Source: Larix kaempferi (Eukaryota > Streptophyta > Pinopsida > Pinales > Pinaceae). Taken from it: a DNA stretch of 64,000 nucleotides. The position numbers and the translations under genes were made by a program. Under the pieces are notes generated by a model that saw only the letters and a list, made by a program, of their open reading frames with translations, made no database searches and was not told where the DNA came from. Positions 23,764 to 36,600 of this stretch are shown here, piece after piece. Position 1 is the first letter of the stretch. Each line of letters starts with the position of its first letter. Where the stretch lies: the NCBI GenBank assembly GCA_027924585.1, contig BSBM01000150.1, positions 18,644,001 to 18,708,000 on the forward strand, written 5' to 3'.

Positions 23764-26700
23764 GTATTATTATTTCTTGATTTGAAATATTTTTATGCTC
23801 TTGAGGTATTATGATTTCTTGATTCGAAATATTATTATAACCTTGTTATTTTATGTGCAGGTGAAGACTAATTGTTTCATATTTTATGCAAACAGAAATG
23901 AAAGATTTTGTGATTTTAAGGACGAAAATGCTCCATTTCTTCTGGATTTGTTTTTTTAAATATCGTTCTGTTTTAATTTATGTTTTCGTTCACTATTTTT
24001 ACTATTTATTAAACCTGCAAAATATTGTTCATCATTACCATTTAGAGGCATCAAGTGTTTCTTTTTTGCATTTTTCTGTCCATATATTTCTGAACTTTAA
24101 AGCTGCCCGACGACAGGCCCTGCTTTATTTAATTTTTCTTTTAGATGAACATATATTCTCACTCGCCATTTTGCTAATTTTATACTATATTCGACTTTTT
24201 ATTTCCTTTTTCACCTGCGTTTTTTTCACTTGTTTTCGCCAACTAATTTAATTTTATCCGCTGAATTTTACAGAGAAGACGTATTGTACCTATCTGTTTC
24301 ACATTCGGTCATTCTATTTCTGGAATTTTAAGCTTGCAGGAGTAGAGTCCTTGATTTCTTTAGTTTTCCTTTAAACTTGTAAATATTTTATTTTTCTTAT
24401 TTTTATAGAGATAATGTATATAATTTCTTTCTGATTCGTTTTCTGCTTTTTAATACTGGCACTTGGTCAAGAGATTTTGAACTTTGATTTATTTGATTTT
24501 CATTTTCCAGTTCACCTTATTTTATTATTTGTACTATTTTGTCATTGTAAATCTGGACTTTAAGCTTGCCGGAGGATACTCTCTGATTTGCTTACTTTTC
24601 CTTCCAAACGAGCAAATATAACGAATCATTTCTATCTGATTTGTTCTTTGTTATTATATTTTTGGACTTCAAAGCTTGCTGGAAGAGAGGCCATGATTTA
24701 TTTAAGTTTTCTTCTGGACTTGCAAATACTTCTGTTTTCTTAATCTTAAGGAGATAACACATAGTTTATTTCTGATTTGTTTTGTTATTCTATTTCTGGA
24801 CTTCAACACTAGCCCGGACTTCGAAGAAGATCCCTGATTTATTTAAGTTTTTCTTCTAAACTAGCAAATATTTGATGTGTTCTTACACTTACGGAGGGAA
24901 TGCATAATTTATTTCTGATTCGTTTTTTGTTATTCTATTTCTGGACAATATAGCCGGCCTCAGGGAAGCCCCTCAATTAGGCTACTAACCGAGCAGACTG
25001 ATCAGATGATCTTTAGATCGGAAAGAGATTTGTTACAACCTCTGTTTCATCCTTAAGATGATTCAGAACAGTTTCAGTGTTGTTCTGAAAGATAAAACAC
25101 TGAAATTGCTTGTGCTTTGTAGGCATTTCTTCTTTACAAGTTGCTTTAACCTTAGAATATACGTCTCTAGTTATTGTGAACGAACCCTTAATTTACCAAT
25201 ATCCAGAATTCAATAATGAATGTACTGATTTAAGGCTTTCCAAATAATTCTGTTGCTAATATTAGCCTTATGTGATCTATAGTAATAGTTTTCTTGCACA
25301 TGAATTACATGGCTAATATCTGTTTGAAAATTTTAAAAGTCAATTGATCTATTAGTTACTGTGTAAAACTAAAAATATACTTTATCCAAGTGAAGATGCA
25401 GGGAATGAGTCATTTCGTGTGCTAATTGGTAGAATTGCATTGATCTTCGTCCATCCGCAAGAACAAAGTAGCCTTTAGTTTAGGATATTAACCTGAGAAA
25501 ATCCATGCTTAAGCTCTCAGTTCCCCAGTTGATGCCTTGTACTTATCTCTGCCAAGCATTCTTCTCGCAGTCAAGTTGGAATAAATTTTACTGACTTGTA
25601 ATCCTGACCAGATATACTCAGAAGTATACACAAGTTCCTTTTCGAACTTTTCTATTTGTTGTCCATGTTTAATTAGTTTAGTAGTGTGTGAAGCATAGTC
25701 CATGCTATTGTCATGATGGTTCATTCGCTAGTTGAATTCGTGTGTGAAGCATATCCCATGCTATTTGTCATGATGGTTCATTTGTGAGTTGAATACATGT
25801 GTGAAGAATATTGGTGCAGTCAAGTATGGGTTTCCAGTTAAGGAATGCCTTAACCTTGTGGCCTAATGAAATTTTAAAGCAATCATGTAACACACAACAA
25901 AAGACACTTCTCTATATGTAAAACAAGGAGATTTTTCCTTTGAAAGGCGTACAAAAGAGCTTGTAACAAATTACTGAACTAGTACTTGAATGAGCTTCAG
26001 AGGATCCTCTAGGCCTTGAGGAGCCAAACCACAACAACAGGAACACCATCCAATCACAAACTCATGCTGAGCTTTAGAAATACATTTTACTTCAAAACAA
26101 GTTCATGGAGGGCCAAATCACATTTTCTTTATGCTGCTGTCATATACGTTTTCATGATTTGAGTTCTCTCATACCACTTAGCTTTCCTTTGAGGCCAACT
26201 TGCCAAATTTATTGTTGTCCTCTTCAAGTCAGTTGGACCTTCTTCTGTAAAATTGTGCCCTCCTACAGTTCTTTAATTGCATTTGGTGCAAAGTCTTCAA
26301 TTTAAAAGCATTATTACTAACTTCCTTAGTGACGTCAAAAGGTCCATATCTCAAAGGCTTCAACTTGTTGGCTGCCCCTTGCAGGCATTCTTTGATGAGA
26401 TACAACCACCACACTTTGTCTCCAACATAGAATTTGTGATTTGTTCTATGTTGGTCATGCGTGAGCTTATGCTTTTGTTGACTCTTCTCAAGTTGTTCCT
26501 GCACCTTCAAATGAATCTGTTAGATATTCTCTATAAGCAAGAGTTGAATAGGATCATCATAGAGGACATCCTCGAACTATATATTTGGGTTACTTGAGTT
26601 GGCCCACCAGGTGGGCTAAGCCCCAAGATGGCATCCTATGTAGAGCACTCTTTGTAGCTGATAGACGACCTTATTGTTTGACCCCAGTACAAACTTCTGC

Positions 26701-29700
26701 ATTGGATGCATGCTCTGGAGAACCCCCTTGGACAGTTTTTGGGTTGGTTCTCATTGTCTTTGTGTTGAAACTGACCACCATAACACCCGAGGAAATAGGA
26801 TTTGCTAGGATTGCCATCTTCACAAGACTGAGAAGCAATTCATCTTCAGGTGCCCCATCCACCACGAGGTCAAAGGACAATTTTTCTATCTTTTCAGGGA
26901 GTCCTAGAACTCTCTATTCACTTTCTTTTGCTTCTTGAACCATAGATGATTGGCACTATACAATGGGGGAGGACTTTGGAACTAGGTCTTGTTCACTCCA
27001 TTCACTCAGCCCAAACTGGACCCTGTCTAGCCTTTTACCACTTTCTTTTTGGTGCTTCTAATATACAGAGGTACCAAGAGACAGGTAGACAACAACACTC
27101 CATTAACTATCAGATCTGTGAGTCCCCAGGAGGCCTTCTATGCTCGATACATGAAATGGGTTGAGTTCTTGCAAATCTACTCATTTGCATTAAAGCACAG
27201 ACCTGTAATATCAAACAGATTTGTTATGGTTTGAGTAGAAAGATAATGCTCTTAACTACCATGATTGTGGAGATGGTAGGGCTGAAAGAAATGGAGAATC
27301 TGTATGAGACAAATGTAGATTTTGGTGAAGTGTGGAAAGCCAACAAAGAGCCTTGGAATGGAGACTGAAATCCATACTTGAATTTCTTTATCCAAGGACC
27401 TCTTTTTATAAATCAACAGTTGTGCTTCCCAAGAGGAATAATGAGGGAGAGCTGTTAAGATTCAATACGATAAGATAAATAACATCAGTATTCAATTCAA
27501 TTTCACAACAATAACATATACAGGATCACTGAAAGAAACACACTCACAAGATAGACACAAATTTATCCTGGGAAACCCTCTAGGGGAAGAAAACCCAGCA
27601 AAACTTCCTCAATATAGATGATCAAAAGTACAAAGACAAAACCCCAAACAAGTGCTCCTTCTCCTTGTAGATCTCTCTCTCTCTCTCTCCTATGAAATTT
27701 ACACAAGTGAGTGTGTGTCCAAATGAGGAGCACATCACTCCTATTTATACTTTATCTTCCACTTGACTTTTTCACTAACTAGGTCGGCCCCAACAAACTT
27801 CATAGGGGTGACTTACGTAGGAAGACTTAAAATAATATAATATTACTTTCTCGAGGGTTCTATTGACCCGACTTACAAAGGAGGTTTTACCTCATGACTC
27901 TATGATGACCAAATACAATAATAACATCTCGACGGAGGAATAAAATGTCTCCGAACAAATTACAATAATAAAATAGAATATTCTTCGAAGTTACAATATT
28001 TCAACACTCCCCCTTAACAAGAAGGGTATTCTACTGACATTAGCAACATCAACTGTAGGAGCAAGGAGAGAGAGCATCATCAACATCATCAAGGTGATAC
28101 ATCTATAAATCATTGGAAGTTTTCTTCAACAATATCAACAACTAGAACAGTTACTGGAACATCTTCAACATCTTCAGTACTGGAGCATCATCTTCTGCAG
28201 CACTGAGTCTTCATCTTTGATCTTCATCTTCTGCAGCACTGGATCACTCGATCGTCTACAACAACACTTGATCTCTCGACCATCAACAACAACTCTTGAT
28301 CTTTCGATCAACAACAACTCTTGATCTTTCAATCAACAACAACTCTTGATCTTTCGATCAGTTGCAACATCATCTGCAGCAATGTAACCTACAACACACA
28401 TGATCCAATTACGAGATGATCAATCCCTCTCAATTTAGGACATAAGTCCAAGGATGATGCAATCCTAACCACATCACTGAGACAAAAGTCTGAGGATCAC
28501 TTTAGGACTAATGTCCAGGGATGTTACAATCCCAACCACATCACGGAGACAAAATTCTACGGATCACTTTAGGACTGATGTCTAGGGATGATACAATCCC
28601 AACCACATTACGGAGACAAAAGTCTGCAGATCACTTTAGGACTAATGTCCAGGGATGATACAATCCCAACCACATCTCAGAGACAAAAGTCTATGGATCA
28701 CTTTAGGACTAATGTCCAGGGATGATACAATGCCATACACATCACGGAGACAAAAGTCTGCGGATCACTTTAGGACTAATGTCCAAGGATGATACAATCC
28801 CAACCACATCTCGGAGAAAAAAGTTTGCGAATCACTTTAGGACTATTGTCTAGGGATGATACAATCCCAACCACATCTCGGAGACAAAAGTCTGCGGATC
28901 ACTTTAGGACTAATGTCCAGGGATGATACAATCCCACTGCAACATCATCATCACTGCTCCCCCTTTCGAACCACACCAAGCTTGTCACGGAAGTACTCAA
29001 ACTTTACTCAAGACAGAGGCTTAGTCAACACATCAACAACTTGCTCATCAGTGCTCACATATTGGAGCTTTATAGCTCCCTTGTGTACCATATCCCGTAT
29101 GTAAAAATACTGGATTCTATGTGCTTTGCTTTGACATGTCATGGAACATTGAGTTCTCCGTCATCTTTATACAACTCCGGTTGTCACATAGAATCATCGT
29201 GGTATCCAAATCCAGGTCAAATAGACCTGACATCAATTTTTGAAGCCATATGGCTTCATAGCTAGCAGACAAGCTGCTATATACTCTGCTTCAATTGTGC
29301 TGAGAGCAACACTGGATTGCTTCCTGCTAAACCATGAGATCATGGTGGATCCCAGACAATAACATCCACTTGAGGTGCTCTTCCGGTCTGAGACACTTCC
29401 AGCCCAATCTGCATTTGTATAACTATACAATCCGTAGTCATGATCTCCAACATAGTATAGACCAAAGTCTATCGTACCTTTCAGGTACCTCATCACATGC
29501 TTTGCAGCTACCAAGTGAACATGTCTAGGCTCAACTAGATACTGACTCAGGGTGTTCACAGCAAAGCATATATCTGGCTTGGTATTTGTTAGATACATCA
29601 ACGATCCAATAATCTATCTTTACTGAGTCACATCCACTAACTTTGACGATTCATCAGCTAACAACTTAAGGTTGGTATCCATGGGTGTGGCCATGGCTTT

Positions 29701-32700
29701 GCATTCCAACATATCAAATCTTTTTAGGATTTCCACAACATACTTTTCCCTGGTTGAGAAAGATTCCATCTGGGTTTTGCCATACTTTTAGACCTAGAAA
29801 ATAGTGCATCAATCCGAGGTCTTTCATCTCAAATTCTTCAACGAGCTTCTTCTTGCACTCTACAATCTATTTCTCATTTCCTGTCAGAAATAAATCATCC
29901 ACATACAATAATAATATGACAGGTTCATCATCCATAACCTTAAAGTAAAGGTTAGGGTCAGCTTTACTTTTGGTAAAGCCCAAGCTTGTCAAAAAGCTAT
30001 CTATCCTTCTGTACCAAGCTCTAGGAGCTTGCTTCAATCCATGTGAGTTTGTCTGTTTTCAAATTCAAATCCCTGTGGCTGTTCTATGTACACTTCTTCC
30101 TCAATCACACCATTCAGGAAAGCTGTCTTCACATCCGTCTGGTGTAAACTCCACTTCATCATGGATGCAAGTGCCATGATGGTTCTAATGGAAGTGTACC
30201 TTGCTACTGGCACAAATGTCTCTTCATAATCAATTCCCTCTTTCTGAGAGAATCCTCTAGCCACAAACCTTGCCTTGTATTTCTCAATACTTCTATCAGC
30301 TGCATGCTTTATCTTGTAGATCCACTTAGAAGATACCACACTTTTGCCTTCTGGTTTGGGAACTATATCCCAAACATCATTCTTCATTATTGATTGGTAT
30401 TCTTTCGTCATTGCTTCTACCCATTCTTTCTTCTTTATAGCTTCTTCATAACTGGTAGGTTCTTGATCTACAAGATCACACATCAAAGCTACATAACTGG
30501 AAAATGGCTTCTTGCTTACTCTTGTGGAGCTTTTTGGAGCTCCATACCTCTCTACTTCTTGTATAATTTCTCTTTCCCAAGTAGGCTTTCTCTTTCGTGA
30601 CATATTCATAGTGGGAGGTTCTTGAGGTTCTAGCATATCATGGTCTTCTGGTGTTTCATCTTCGGGGGAGGGTGCAGCTTCTACATTTCTGGGAGGTACA
30701 TCTTCTTCATATACTTCTTCATGCTGGCACTTTCTGGATCTCTTGAGAGCTGCTTCTTCGTCAAATGTTACATCTCTACTAATCTCCATGTGATGGAATC
30801 CTGGAATGTATATTCTGAAGGCTTTGGAGATTTCATAGTATCCAACAAATATTTCCTTCTTTTCGGAAGGGTCCAACTTGGTTCTCTTTTCTTTTGGTAT
30901 GTGAACATATACTGGGAAACCAAATATCTTGAGGTGGCTCACTTCAGGCTTCTTTCCTGTGAACATTTCTTCTGGAGTCTTGAATCCAAGGGCACTATGG
31001 GATAATCTATTATGTACATAAACTGCCGTCCTTGCTGCTTCAGCCCATAGATGCATTGGAAGATCTTGATCATGTATCATTGTCTTCATTGCTTCCATAA
31101 TGGTCTTATTCTTTCTTTCTGCAACACCATTTTGTTGAGGATTGTAGGGAGTAGTTAGTTCCCTCTTGATTCCAGCTTCTTTACAAAAGGATTCAAAATA
31201 TTTTGAAGACTTGAAGTATATTCTCCACCATTGTCTGTTCTGAGTGTCTTGATTCTTCTTTTTGAATGATTCTCTATTAAGGCTTTGAATTCCTTGAATT
31301 TTTCAAATACTTCATCCTTTGCTTTCAAGAAATATATCCATGTCTTTCTTGAATAGTCATCGATAAATGTAATAGAATATTCATAACCACTCAAAGATGT
31401 GGAGGGCATTGGGCCACATACATATGAATGGATTAATTCCAACATACCTTTAGTCTTTTTCTCACTCTTCGGAAATGGATTCTTGATATTCTTTCCTTTT
31501 GCACATCCTTTGCAAATGCCTTCATGATCGATCTTTGAATTTGGTAATCCCGTCACCACTTTGCTCACATGGGGTAGTGCTTTGTAGTTGATGTGAGCAA
31601 GCCTCCTGTGCCATAATTCACTTGGACTAGTGGTCTCATGAACAAGGGTTGTTTCTGAATTTCCCTTGAGTTTATATAAGCCTCTTTCTTCACCAATGAC
31701 AACTACATCTTCAATTGATTTTCCTTTGGGCCACATAAGTACTTGTCCATCTATGAATGCAACCCTATATCCTTTCTGATCTAATGTTGGGATAGAAAGT
31801 AAATTCTTCTTCAAACCTGGTACATATAAGACTTCCTTCATCTTCATGGTGGTTCCAGAATCAATCTTGTAGCTTGCTTCACCAATTCCTTTGATAGGAT
31901 ATTGATAGTCATCTCCTAATGATACCTTTTGAGGAGAGTTCTTCTTTCAAGTTTTGACAGAGTTTTCTTTTGTCCCGTCATGTGCTTTGAAGCACCACTA
32001 TCAATAAGCCATGTATCTTCTCCAGGTGTCACAGACCCAGAGAGTGGAGAGAATAATACGTACTCTTTTGCATCTTCTTCTTTTGCTTGTTTTCTTCGAG
32101 GTCCTTCTTCCTCTTCTTCTTCTTCTTCATCTTCATCTTCATCTTCATCTTCATCTTCATCTTTAGCTAGGTGTGCATGATGTCTTTTGTTGTTGTTCCT
32201 CTTTTTGTATTCTTCTTTCTTCAATGGACAATTTCTGGCAATGTGTCCTAGCTTGTAACAATTGAAGCATTGAAAGTTGGAGTAGTTTCTTCTTGGATTG
32301 TTTCCTCTTGTCCTTTGGAACTTCTTGGGAGGTTGAGACTCCTTGTGGTTTTCCTTCTTGAAGTTAGATTGACTTTTTCCTCTCTTGGTTGGGGGGCTAG
32401 GGCTTGATCATCTTCTTTAAGTAGAGCTTCTCTATTGGCTACTCCAGCCTCCTCGTGGATGCAATCTTCCCATACAATGTCGAATTTCATGCTTTCCTTT
32501 TTGGCACACATAGTCTGGATGAATGAATCCCATGGTCTAGTGAGACCATTGAGAGCAGTCATAATTAGCTCATCTTCATCAAGGGAGTCTCCAATGGATT
32601 CTAGTTTCTCCTTGAATTGGGAGACCCTTGTGAAGTAGTCTTGGATGGATTCTCCTTGGCACATCTTGGTACTCTTCAATTGAGTTCTCAAATTCATCTT

Positions 32701-33602
32701 CCTATTGATGTTCCTTCCTTCATACATTCTGGCTAGGGCATCATACATCTCCTTCGGGGTCTTCTTGGATGGCACTTGAGGAATCAAGTGGTCTTTGATA
32801 GAATCAACAATGATCCTCTTTGCCCTAATCAAGTCCTTCTTGTGCTTCTGCTTAGCTTCATCCTCTTCAGGTTCTGCAACTTCTTTCTCGATATATTTGG
32901 TAAGATCATTCTCTTCAAGAGTAAGGCCAATCCTATATTTCCATGCTCGGAAATTCTCTTTGCCTTCTAGCTTATCCTCAAGCTTAGTGCTTGGGGCCAT
33001 CTTATCCAGGATGTCACCGAAAAATGAAATTTCTCAAAATGAAAAACTGACCTTACCAGGAGATGCGCTTGACTGAGGCGAATTGACTAGTGCACTTGGT
33101 TTCTGAAGATTCCAAATTTTCACCTATCAAAATTGACTTGCGAAATTCTGATCTACAGTTTTCTGGTTTTTTGGTCCAAAGTCAAACAGTTTGACTTTCC
33201 CAGAGATCTACCCACTCAAAAATTTCGATCTTGGTACCAAAATTTTGCTTTTGGAGAGGCGCACTTCCCTATGCAATCAGATTTCCAAAATTCCAATTTT
33301 GACAAAAACCCTAATTTATTGCCGGATGGAGAAGAGAGAGAGTTTCACTTTGTGAAAGCTGTCCTATTCAGGTTAGCTTTGACCCCATGTTAAGATTCAA
33401 TATGCTAAGATAGATAACATCAGTATTCAATTCAATTTCACAACAATAGCATATATAGGATCACTGAAAGAAACACAATCACAAGATAGACACAGATTTA
33501 TCCTAGGAAACCCTCTAGGGAAAGAAAACCCAGCAAAACTTCCTCAATATAGATGATCAAAAGTACAAAGACAAAACCCCAAACAAGTGCTCCTTCTCCT
33601 TG

Positions 33603-33640
<38 letters not shown>

Positions 33641-36600
33641 GCGAATTACACAAGTGAGTGTGATGAATATGATTGTCATTGATGACAATACATTAATGAC
33701 AAAGGACAATGAGTTGAGGTCAAAGACAAGATGACAAGGAGAACAAGACTTAGCAAGCATAAGTTGGATAATGGACAAGGACAATTGGCAAAGGACAATA
33801 AGACAAAGGTTGATGACAAGCATGGATAAGCTTGACAAGCATGACAAAGACAAGGACAACAATGGGCAAAAGGTATGACAAGGTTGATGTATGACAAGTG
33901 GCAAGCAAAGCATTGATGACTTGGGAAGCATAATACTTGACATGGTTGAAGACATGTCAATGAACAAAAGACAAGGAGGACATGACAAACATAAGGACAA
34001 GGACAAGGCGTGGCAAGGTCAAAGGACAAAGCATGACATGGAAAAATTCAAGCTACATTAAGGTAAACAATGACATGGCGGAGAACAGTGGCATGACAAG
34101 ATGTTGTTGACATGGCAAAAGACAAGATATGAGGGCATTTGAATGTCCCTGCAGGCATTTCATTATAGCCCTGTGGGCATTTGTAAAGTGCCTTTGCGGG
34201 CATTTTAGAGAGCCCTTGCGGGCATCTCTAAAGCCCCATTGCGGGCATTTGAAACACCCTATGTGAGCATAAGTTTAGAACCCTTGCGGGCATATTTGAA
34301 GTGGCCTGTGGGCATTTTAAAGGCCTCATGCGGGCATTTAATTGTGGACACCTGTGGGCATTATTGAATGAAGCTGCGGGCATCTAGAGAGCACATTGCA
34401 GGCACTTTGGTGGCTCATGCGGGCACTTGGAGAAGGCAGTGCGGGCATATTTTATTACCCTTGTGAGCATATCCTAAGAAGCTCATTGCGGGCATTATTG
34501 AAGGCCATGACATGGCATGAAAAAGGAACCCATGATGATGTGGCAAAAGGCTAAATAAATATATATATGTATATTTGTTAAGGGAATGAAAAATATCATT
34601 TGACTTAATTATTAATGATAAAATAAAAATAAAAAAGGAGAGAAGTCGGCCTCCTAAATTGATGGTGAGGAAAAGTATAAATATAGAAGACAAGTTTTAT
34701 TTGATTGTGAATTGTGTGAGGAAGATTTCAGATGAGGTTGTGTGAGCTCTGATTTCAGGGGTCAGGATGAGGATAGTTTCGGTGGAGGAGCAACACTAAA
34801 ACTTTTTTTAATCTCTTATCTTTGGGTTGGATTAAGGCAGTTGGTTGATAAAGTTATAATGCTTGGATGATGGTATAGCAGCAGCAGCAGGCAAAAGTAA
34901 GGGCAGTTTGATGTGCATGGACAGAATGAGGAAATGCTAGGAATGATGAAGCTTGGACATAATGATGATTTGGTGAATTGATTGAAGACAAGGTGCTAGT
35001 AGCAAATTGATGAATGGGATGATGAAGATGTGTTTGGTTCGTTTATGGACATATTGATGTAATGATGTTTGTATGTATAAATGATGTATGTGATCTGACA
35101 AATGTGTACATGTTAAATACAAGCAGGGCCTTGTAACTATTTTTCTTAGTAGGATCTAAGAAAAAGACCAAGTAGAGTCTTGGAATAGAAGTAGGTGCTT
35201 CTGATTCAGTTGTAGCTGATTGACCTCCCGGTTGTAGCCGATTGAAGAAATACAAAAGATTACAAAACTATATCTTGTGTCTCTTGCAATGTGTTGATGA
35301 TAGTGTGTTTTACTTGATGAATGACATGTGCTTAGCTGATTACTAAAATATAGTTCATTGATGAATATGATATTGAAGTGAATTTGTAAATGATGATATA
35401 AGATTTGAAAAAGAAGTTGAAATTGTTAATAAGTCCAAGCTGACTGATTCACCCCCCCCTCTCAGTGAGCCATTGTGTCTAACAGAGTGTGTGTCCAAAT
35501 GAGGAGCACATCACTCCTATTTATACTTTATCTTCCGCTTGACTTTTTCACTAACTAGGTCGGCCCCAACAAACTTAACTCGGGCGACTTACCTAGGAAG
35601 ACTCAAAACAATATAATATTACTTTTTGGAGGGTTCTATCGACCCGACTTACAAAGGAGGTTTTACCTCATGACTCTATGATGACCAAATACAATAATAA
35701 CCTCCCGACAGAGGAATAAAACATCTCCGAACAAATTACAATAATAAAATAGAATATTCTTCGAAGTTACTGTTATCACACAACTTGTAGTTGTCCCTAA
35801 AGGTATCCCATCCAGGATGGTAGAGGAGATGGACAACTAAAGACGTGACCCAAGAGATGCAACAGTTCCCAATGCAAGTTGGGTGTCACGATAACCGAGG
35901 CACTCTTCCCTTTAGATCAAGACTAATCAAGATCAAGGGGGAGACCCTAGCCAATCAATGAAGATTAGCTAACCCAAAGGTTCCTAGGGAAACGTGTAAG
36001 TTGAGTTACAGAAACCAATGAGTGAGTTAGATTAAGTGGACCCAAGAGTTTAAGTGTGGTTGAAGAGGCTTAAGAGGTGACAAGTATTTCAACCAATGAA
36101 TGACTAAGGCCACTTATGGAGCTCAAATGGATAGATCTATTACCATGAAAATACACAAGTGGGGCCCACTCCTGAAAAAGTGGAAATTGATCTAAATGGG
36201 GCCCACAAGGTCAAGTTAGGGGTGAGATGGCACTAAGAGGTATGTAATGATGTCGATCTATGGATCTAAGATGAATGAGGCAACACCCACATATGGGATC
36301 TACCCAAAAGAACACTAGCCCAAGGAGTGCGATTTACCCAAGGGAGACTAGTGCCTTAAATTGAGGGGGCAAATGGAGTCCAAATTTCACCAAAATGTAG
36401 ATCGGGGTAGTTAAGGCAATTATCAAGGTGGGTTGAAATGGCATGCCCCAATGCAAGCTAGATCTCCATAGATCTAAGATTTAAAATGCATCACCAAGTG
36501 AGCCAAGCGGGGCTCAACCCTCAAATTGAGGAATGGGGCCCACAAGGTGAAAATCAACAAGCTGAAGCACTAGGGGTAGGTTATCAAGATGGATCTATTC

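Noticed and set aside
23886-24251. 121-codon plus-strand frame just after PDK exon 1
   Set aside because: It lies in intron 1, is rich in Phe, Leu and Tyr as expected from T-rich DNA, and has no match to PDK or another family.
26585-26938. 117-codon plus-strand frame and its minus-strand partner at 26671-26880
   Set aside because: Neither shows family features; the surroundings are gypsy remnants, so no gene is called.
33557-34029. Overlapping minus-strand frames of 149 and 117 codons rich in Cys, Leu and Ser
   Set aside because: They translate the 'gacaagg'-type repeats and CT run of an LTR; composition comes from the repeats, not from a protein.
34151-34495. Possible CRISPR-like array because of regularly spaced short motifs
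   Set aside because: The core is only about 8 bases and degenerate, spacing is 22-23 bp, and the context is a eukaryotic LTR; it is not CRISPR.
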